From contig DLLA01000066.1 in the NCBI GenBank assembly GCA_002479035.1, forward strand, positions 20,497 through 30,105: DNA of 9,609 nt. The letters run 5' to 3'. Source of the stretch: Bacteroidales bacterium UBA7574. GTDB lineage: Bacteria > Bacteroidota > Bacteroidia > Bacteroidales > Paludibacteraceae. The position numbers and the translations under genes were made by a program. How positions within the stretch are numbered: the first letter of the stretch is position 1; every line of letters starts with the position of its first letter. Shown here piece after piece: positions 6,936 to 9,609 of the stretch. A model generated the notes under the pieces. The model had not been told where the DNA came from. It worked only from the letters and a program-made list of their open reading frames with translations, and searched no databases.

Positions 6936-7012
6936 CATTACCGATACATAACCGAAGGATAACCGAAAGATAACCGTAAGATAACCGAAAGATAACCGTA
7001 AGATAACCGAAG
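6936..7012. repeat. Tandem array of 11-bp units
   Basis: Six units of the form GATAACCGAAA/GATAACCGTAA/GATAACCGAAG run from 6947 to 7012 without spacers (the first begins with C), and a degenerate seventh precedes them at 6936-6946. Units with GAAA and GTAA alternate in the middle, so there is also a 22-bp higher-order period. No single unit has internal dyad symmetry. Confidence 0.92.
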
Positions 7013-7103
7013 GATATTTGAGATGATATCGTACCTTTTCCGTATTTTGTTGCGGGGACTGTGGGCGTTTACCCATGGGTTGGCATCAATTCTCCGCTGG
7101 GGA

Positions 7104-7122
7104 CGCGGACGCCTCGTCCGCG
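7104..7122. terminator. Perfect GC-rich hairpin followed by a short T-run
   Basis: CGCGGACG (7104-7111) and CGTCCGCG (7115-7122) pair perfectly around a 3-nt loop, followed by GTAATTTT. It could stop transcripts leaving the DUF5686 operon, but it lies 370 nt past the last stop codon and its T-run is short and offset. It may instead be part of a dispersed palindromic repeat, because GGACGCCTCGTC within it recurs at 7138-7149. Confidence 0.4.
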
Positions 7123-7149
7123 GTAATTTTATGTGGGGGACGCCTCGTC
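7107..7149. repeat. Duplicated 12-mer GGACGCCTCGTC
   Basis: Identical copies lie at 7107-7118 and 7138-7149. The first is embedded in the perfect hairpin; the second is preceded by a G-run and followed by TCGCGTCG, giving only a partial dyad. The pattern resembles small dispersed intergenic palindromic repeats. Confidence 0.6.
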
Positions 7150-7265
7150 TCGCGTCGTTAAGTCATCTCAAGAAAATTTAATCACCAAATGTGGGTAATA
7201 AATCCCTTCTTTGTGTCGGAAAAGGGCTATTTATATCACAAAGTTTTAGAATATGGATTTTCTGA

Positions 7266-7297
7266 TTTGCACATATTCAAAAAATGATGTACCTTTG
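7266..7297 (+). promoter_or_regulatory. Bacteroidota-type promoter for the secreted FN3-like gene
   Basis: TTTG at 7266-7269 and TACCTTTG at 7290-7297 are 20 nt apart and fit the -33/-7 consensus exactly. Transcription is predicted at about 7301-7304, leaving a leader of about 110 nt before ATG 7416. The AT-rich DNA just upstream also suits a promoter. Confidence 0.78.
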
Positions 7298-7415
7298 TGC
7301 GTTCTTACGTAGTGGCAAATAGGGTATCGAAAAAACGACCCCGTTTCGTCACCGCTATGAGTACAAATATAATCACACCGACAATATGGAATACAATACA
7401 GTAAACATACATGTT

Positions 7416-9609
7416 ATGACCAAGAAATTACAGTTATTATTGCTACTTGCCGCCTTTTGGTGCGGCATGAGTGCTTACGCGGCACCGGGTGGTACGTGGA
7501 CGACTATCGAACACACCGCCTATCCGACGCCGCAGAACTTGAAAGCGGAACTTGACGGTTCGAAGGTAAAACTTGCGTGGGATGGCGTGCAGTGGCCTGC
7601 CGACGGTTTCCCCGAGGTGATTGACGGCAAGACGGTGCCTACAAACTTCACCTACAGCATCGAGTGCCGAGTGAAGACCACCGGTACGGACACTTGGAGC
7701 GAATGGTGGATGCGGACAACACGCGGACGACTGGTTGATGGAGCATTCGTCAGCCACTGGGAAATCGAGGACGATGTCGAGTCCGGCAAGACCTATCAGT
7801 ACCGTATTCGATGCTACAGTTATATCGAGCCGGAGAACCCGCAAGACCTTACAAATCCGACACGCGACGGCTACTTCAGCGAATGGTCAGATACCGTGAC
7901 AGCCTACAAGACCCTCGACAAACTGGCAATCACAGAAGCAACCACTTCCCACCCCCTGAATGGATACACCTCCATCAGTGTCAAGTACACCTACACCTCC
8001 TCGCGCGAGGCAGAGGGAGAGGAGCCGCTGTACTTCACCTTCAAGGTCATTGAGATTCCCGCCCCGGAGCCGGGCACAGTGCCCGAAGCCCCTGCAGAAG
8101 GCGGAAAGCCCTACGCACGGAGGGACGGAACACCGCTTGATGTAAAGTCGCTCACACTGACACCGCCCAATACGACAACGTCGAAAAAGATTACTGCGGA
8201 CAATTTCGCTCTGACCTCTTCTGTCGATGCGGGAACCATCACTTGGAGCGCATATCAGGATTTGAAGAACTACTACCACGACAATGTAACCATCTGGATA
8301 CAAGGTTGGGCAAAGTCCGAGACCGAGGGCGGCGAACCGCGTCTCGTAGTGGACGAAGCCGTTGGGGAAATCAGCCTCGACACTCGTCCTTGTACCGCGA
8401 AACCGGGTACCGATACCAACGGCACACCCGCAGTGATACTCACGTGGCCGAAAGAGCCGACCGCAGCAACGTATAAGATTACTCGCGGTATCAATAATGT
8501 CAATAATTCGTATGCAACCATTGCCGACAATGTCGCCGATACGATATTCGTGGATACGAATGTTGAACCTTTAGTCATCTATTTCTACCAAGTGATAGCA
8601 AAAGATTCTACAGGCAAAGAGTTTGTCGCAAGCAGCCCGTTCAACGGCTACATCCAATCGGATTCACTTTCCATTGTAGGTATTCAGCCGCAGACGCCCT
8701 GGAATGGCAAGGTGGATTTCCTCCTCAAGTACGAGACGGCGCGCGACGTTTTGGGACGTGATGGTTTCCCACGATTCAAACTGTTTGTCAAGAAAGGGGG
8801 CAAACCCGTCGATGTCAAGACGCTTCGCCGCTCGGTGGGGGAGCCTTATGATAAGGAAATAGGTACGGAGGACTTTTCGCTGTATGGAACGAAGCCGCTG
8901 AACCGTCTTGAGTGGGATGCGGGCACAGACCTCGGCGCGGGAACCTTTGATGACCTCACCTTCTCGATTGAATGTGTGAGAATTGAGCAGGCGGATGTAA
9001 CCCTGTTGCCATGGACGGAGGGCGCGGTCTCGGGCACGATTCCGCACCTCGACACGCGCAGTCCCCGCGAGGTGAATCTTGCGGCAGGAACACCGGTATA
9101 TGTTGACCTCGATTGGTTTAGGGATGGTCGCGATTGCGAGACGGCGGAGGTCTTCTGCAACGGCACAAAGGTCTTTGAACTGCCGGATGAGGCGGGTAAC
9201 AAGCGCAGCAGTTTCACCTTGGGCAAAAACGAACTGAATATCTGGGGCGAGAACGTGCTGAATATCGTCCCCCAATACGGCGAGGGGTTAACGACCATCA
9301 TCAAGTATCCCGACTTCGACTTCACGGTGTCGAAGGGCGTGAAGAGCGGCATCACAATCATGTGGAGCCTCATCGACCAGAACGCCGTTGCAGGCTACCA
9401 AATACAGCGGCGCATAATGGGTTCGACGGATGCCTTTGAGGCTGTCCAGACCGTGGGACCTGATATGATGACATACACGGACAAGACGGCGGAAGAGGCT
9501 ACTATCTATGAATATACGGTTGTGCCACTGAATTCCGACGGCGAACCCATCGGTCCTGTTCCGTCGCCCCGGAGCGGCTATCGCACACTTGAGAAGATAG
9601 AGTTTGTGC
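7416..9609 (+). CDS. Large secreted protein with fibronectin-III-like domains (3' end missing)
   Basis: The frame is open for 731 codons to the right edge. The chosen ATG 7416 gives a signal peptide (MTKKLQLLLLLAAFWCGMSAYA, cleavage about 22/23, no lipobox); ATG 7386 in frame would add ten residues and is less likely. Fibronectin-III-like domains are suggested at about 37-168 (VKLAWDGVQ, YQYRIRCYS), 325-420 (AVILTWPKEPTAATYKITR) and 634-722 (GITIMWSL, YEYTVVPLNSDG). Between them lie two related modules that begin with an NG motif (HPLNG at 179-183, TPWNG at 427-431), contain a TW or EWD strand, and end in LDTR (321-324, 545-548). Such sandwiches suit an adhesin, a matrix protein or a carbohydrate-associated scaffold. 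No catalytic motif is visible, and anchoring (type IX sorting or other) cannot be judged without the C-terminus. Confidence 0.85.
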   Translation, partial: MTKKLQLLLLLAAFWCGMSAYAAPGGTWTTIEHTAYPTPQNLKAELDGSKVKLAWDGVQWPADGFPEVIDGKTVPTNFTYSIECRVKTTGTDTWSEWWMRTTRGRLVDGAFVSHWEIEDDVESGKTYQYRIRCYSYIEPENPQDLTNPTRDGYFSEWSDTVTAYKTLDKLAITEATTSHPLNGYTSISVKYTYTSSREAEGEEPLYFTFKVIEIPAPEPGTVPEAPAEGGKPYARRDGTPLDVKSLTLTPPNTTTSKKITADNFALTSSVDAGTITWSAYQDLKNYYHDNVTIWIQGWAKSETEGGEPRLVVDEAVGEISLDTRPCTAKPGTDTNGTPAVILTWPKEPTAATYKITRGINNVNNSYATIADNVADTIFVDTNVEPLVIYFYQVIAKDSTGKEFVASSPFNGYIQSDSLSIVGIQPQTPWNGKVDFLLKYETARDVLGRDGFPRFKLFVKKGGKPVDVKTLRRSVGEPYDKEIGTEDFSLYGTKPLNRLEWDAGTDLGAGTFDDLTFSIECVRIEQADVTLLPWTEGAVSGTIPHLDTRSPREVNLAAGTPVYVDLDWFRDGRDCETAEVFCNGTKVFELPDEAGNKRSSFTLGKNELNIWGENVLNIVPQYGEGLTTIIKYPDFDFTVSKGVKSGITIMWSLIDQNAVAGYQIQRRIMGSTDAFEAVQTVGPDMMTYTDKTAEEATIYEYTVVPLNSDGEPIGPVPSPRSGYRTLEKIEFV

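Larger units (their letters stand above)
6734..7415. other. 682-nt repeat-rich intergenic region
   Basis: No convincing gene is seen. It contains the 22-bp polypyrimidine array, the 11-bp array, a 10-nt palindrome (ACCCATGGGT, 7071-7080), a GC hairpin with a duplicated 12-mer, an AT-rich stretch (about 7160-7265) with nothing recognised in it, and a promoter with a leader of about 110 nt. A 66-codon antisense frame at 6876-7076 is made largely of the repeats and is not annotated. Confidence 0.65.

Noticed and set aside
6722..7012. CRISPR array
   Set aside because: Both arrays are spacerless tandem repeats with units of 11 or 22 bp and no unique spacers of 25-40 bp, and no cas gene is nearby.
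6876..7076. A 66-codon antisense frame encoding RLSFGY-type peptide repeats
   Set aside because: The peptide periodicity of 11 residues is the automatic result of an 11-bp DNA repeat read in triplets. No start context, signal or non-repeat domain supports a protein.
7204..7226. Hairpin CCCTT...AAGGG as a terminator before the secreted-protein promoter
   Set aside because: Only five base pairs with a 13-nt loop and no T-run directly after it; too weak to claim.

Overview
The window looks like a chromosomal segment from a Bacteroidota species, most likely of the order Bacteroidales. Three things support this. The protein families are typical of the phylum: a DUF5686-type protein with a carboxypeptidase-regulatory-like domain, a Bacteroidales-type LolC/LolE permease, and an L34 with the MKRTFQPS start. 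Two intergenic regions carry promoter boxes of the Bacteroidota form (TTTG, 20 nt, TAnnTTTG). Intergenic DNA is AT-rich while the genes favour C/G in third positions. Genus cannot be decided from the sequence alone. Every convincing gene is on the + strand.

Layout. Positions 2-469 hold the 3' part of an RlmI-like 23S rRNA methyltransferase, closed by a good hairpin terminator (527-559). A 570-nt intergenic region follows, with an imperfect direct repeat, a perfect 11-bp duplication, a 16-nt palindrome and a strong promoter candidate (914-945). That promoter drives rpmH (1040-1198), a 52-residue gene. After a weak hairpin comes a tightly packed run: rbfA (1354-1692), a LolC/E-like permease (about 1714-2940), a small lipoprotein (2953-3486), xerD (3483-4364) and a DUF5686-type envelope protein (4361-6733). 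The last three are joined by two 4-base ATGA overlaps.

From 6734 to 7415 there is no convincing gene. This stretch holds a polypyrimidine array with a strict 22-bp period that starts inside the last codons of the DUF5686 gene, then an array of 11-bp units, then a GC-rich hairpin with a duplicated 12-mer, and finally a second promoter (7266-7297) with the same spacing as the first. That promoter serves a large secreted gene (7416 to beyond the right edge) made of fibronectin-III-like domains alternating with two copies of a WNG...LDTR module.

How it fits together. The left half is translation and ribosome-maturation housekeeping (rRNA methylation, L34, RbfA). It runs without a visible promoter into envelope genes (lipoprotein-sorting permease, lipoprotein, outer-membrane DUF5686 protein), with the chromosome-dimer recombinase XerD embedded among them. 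The right end begins a separately transcribed surface or secreted protein. I found no convincing defence system, CRISPR array, insertion sequence or RNA gene. The least ordinary parts are the 11/22-bp-period intergenic repeats, the permease gene with no usable start codon, and the modular secreted protein.
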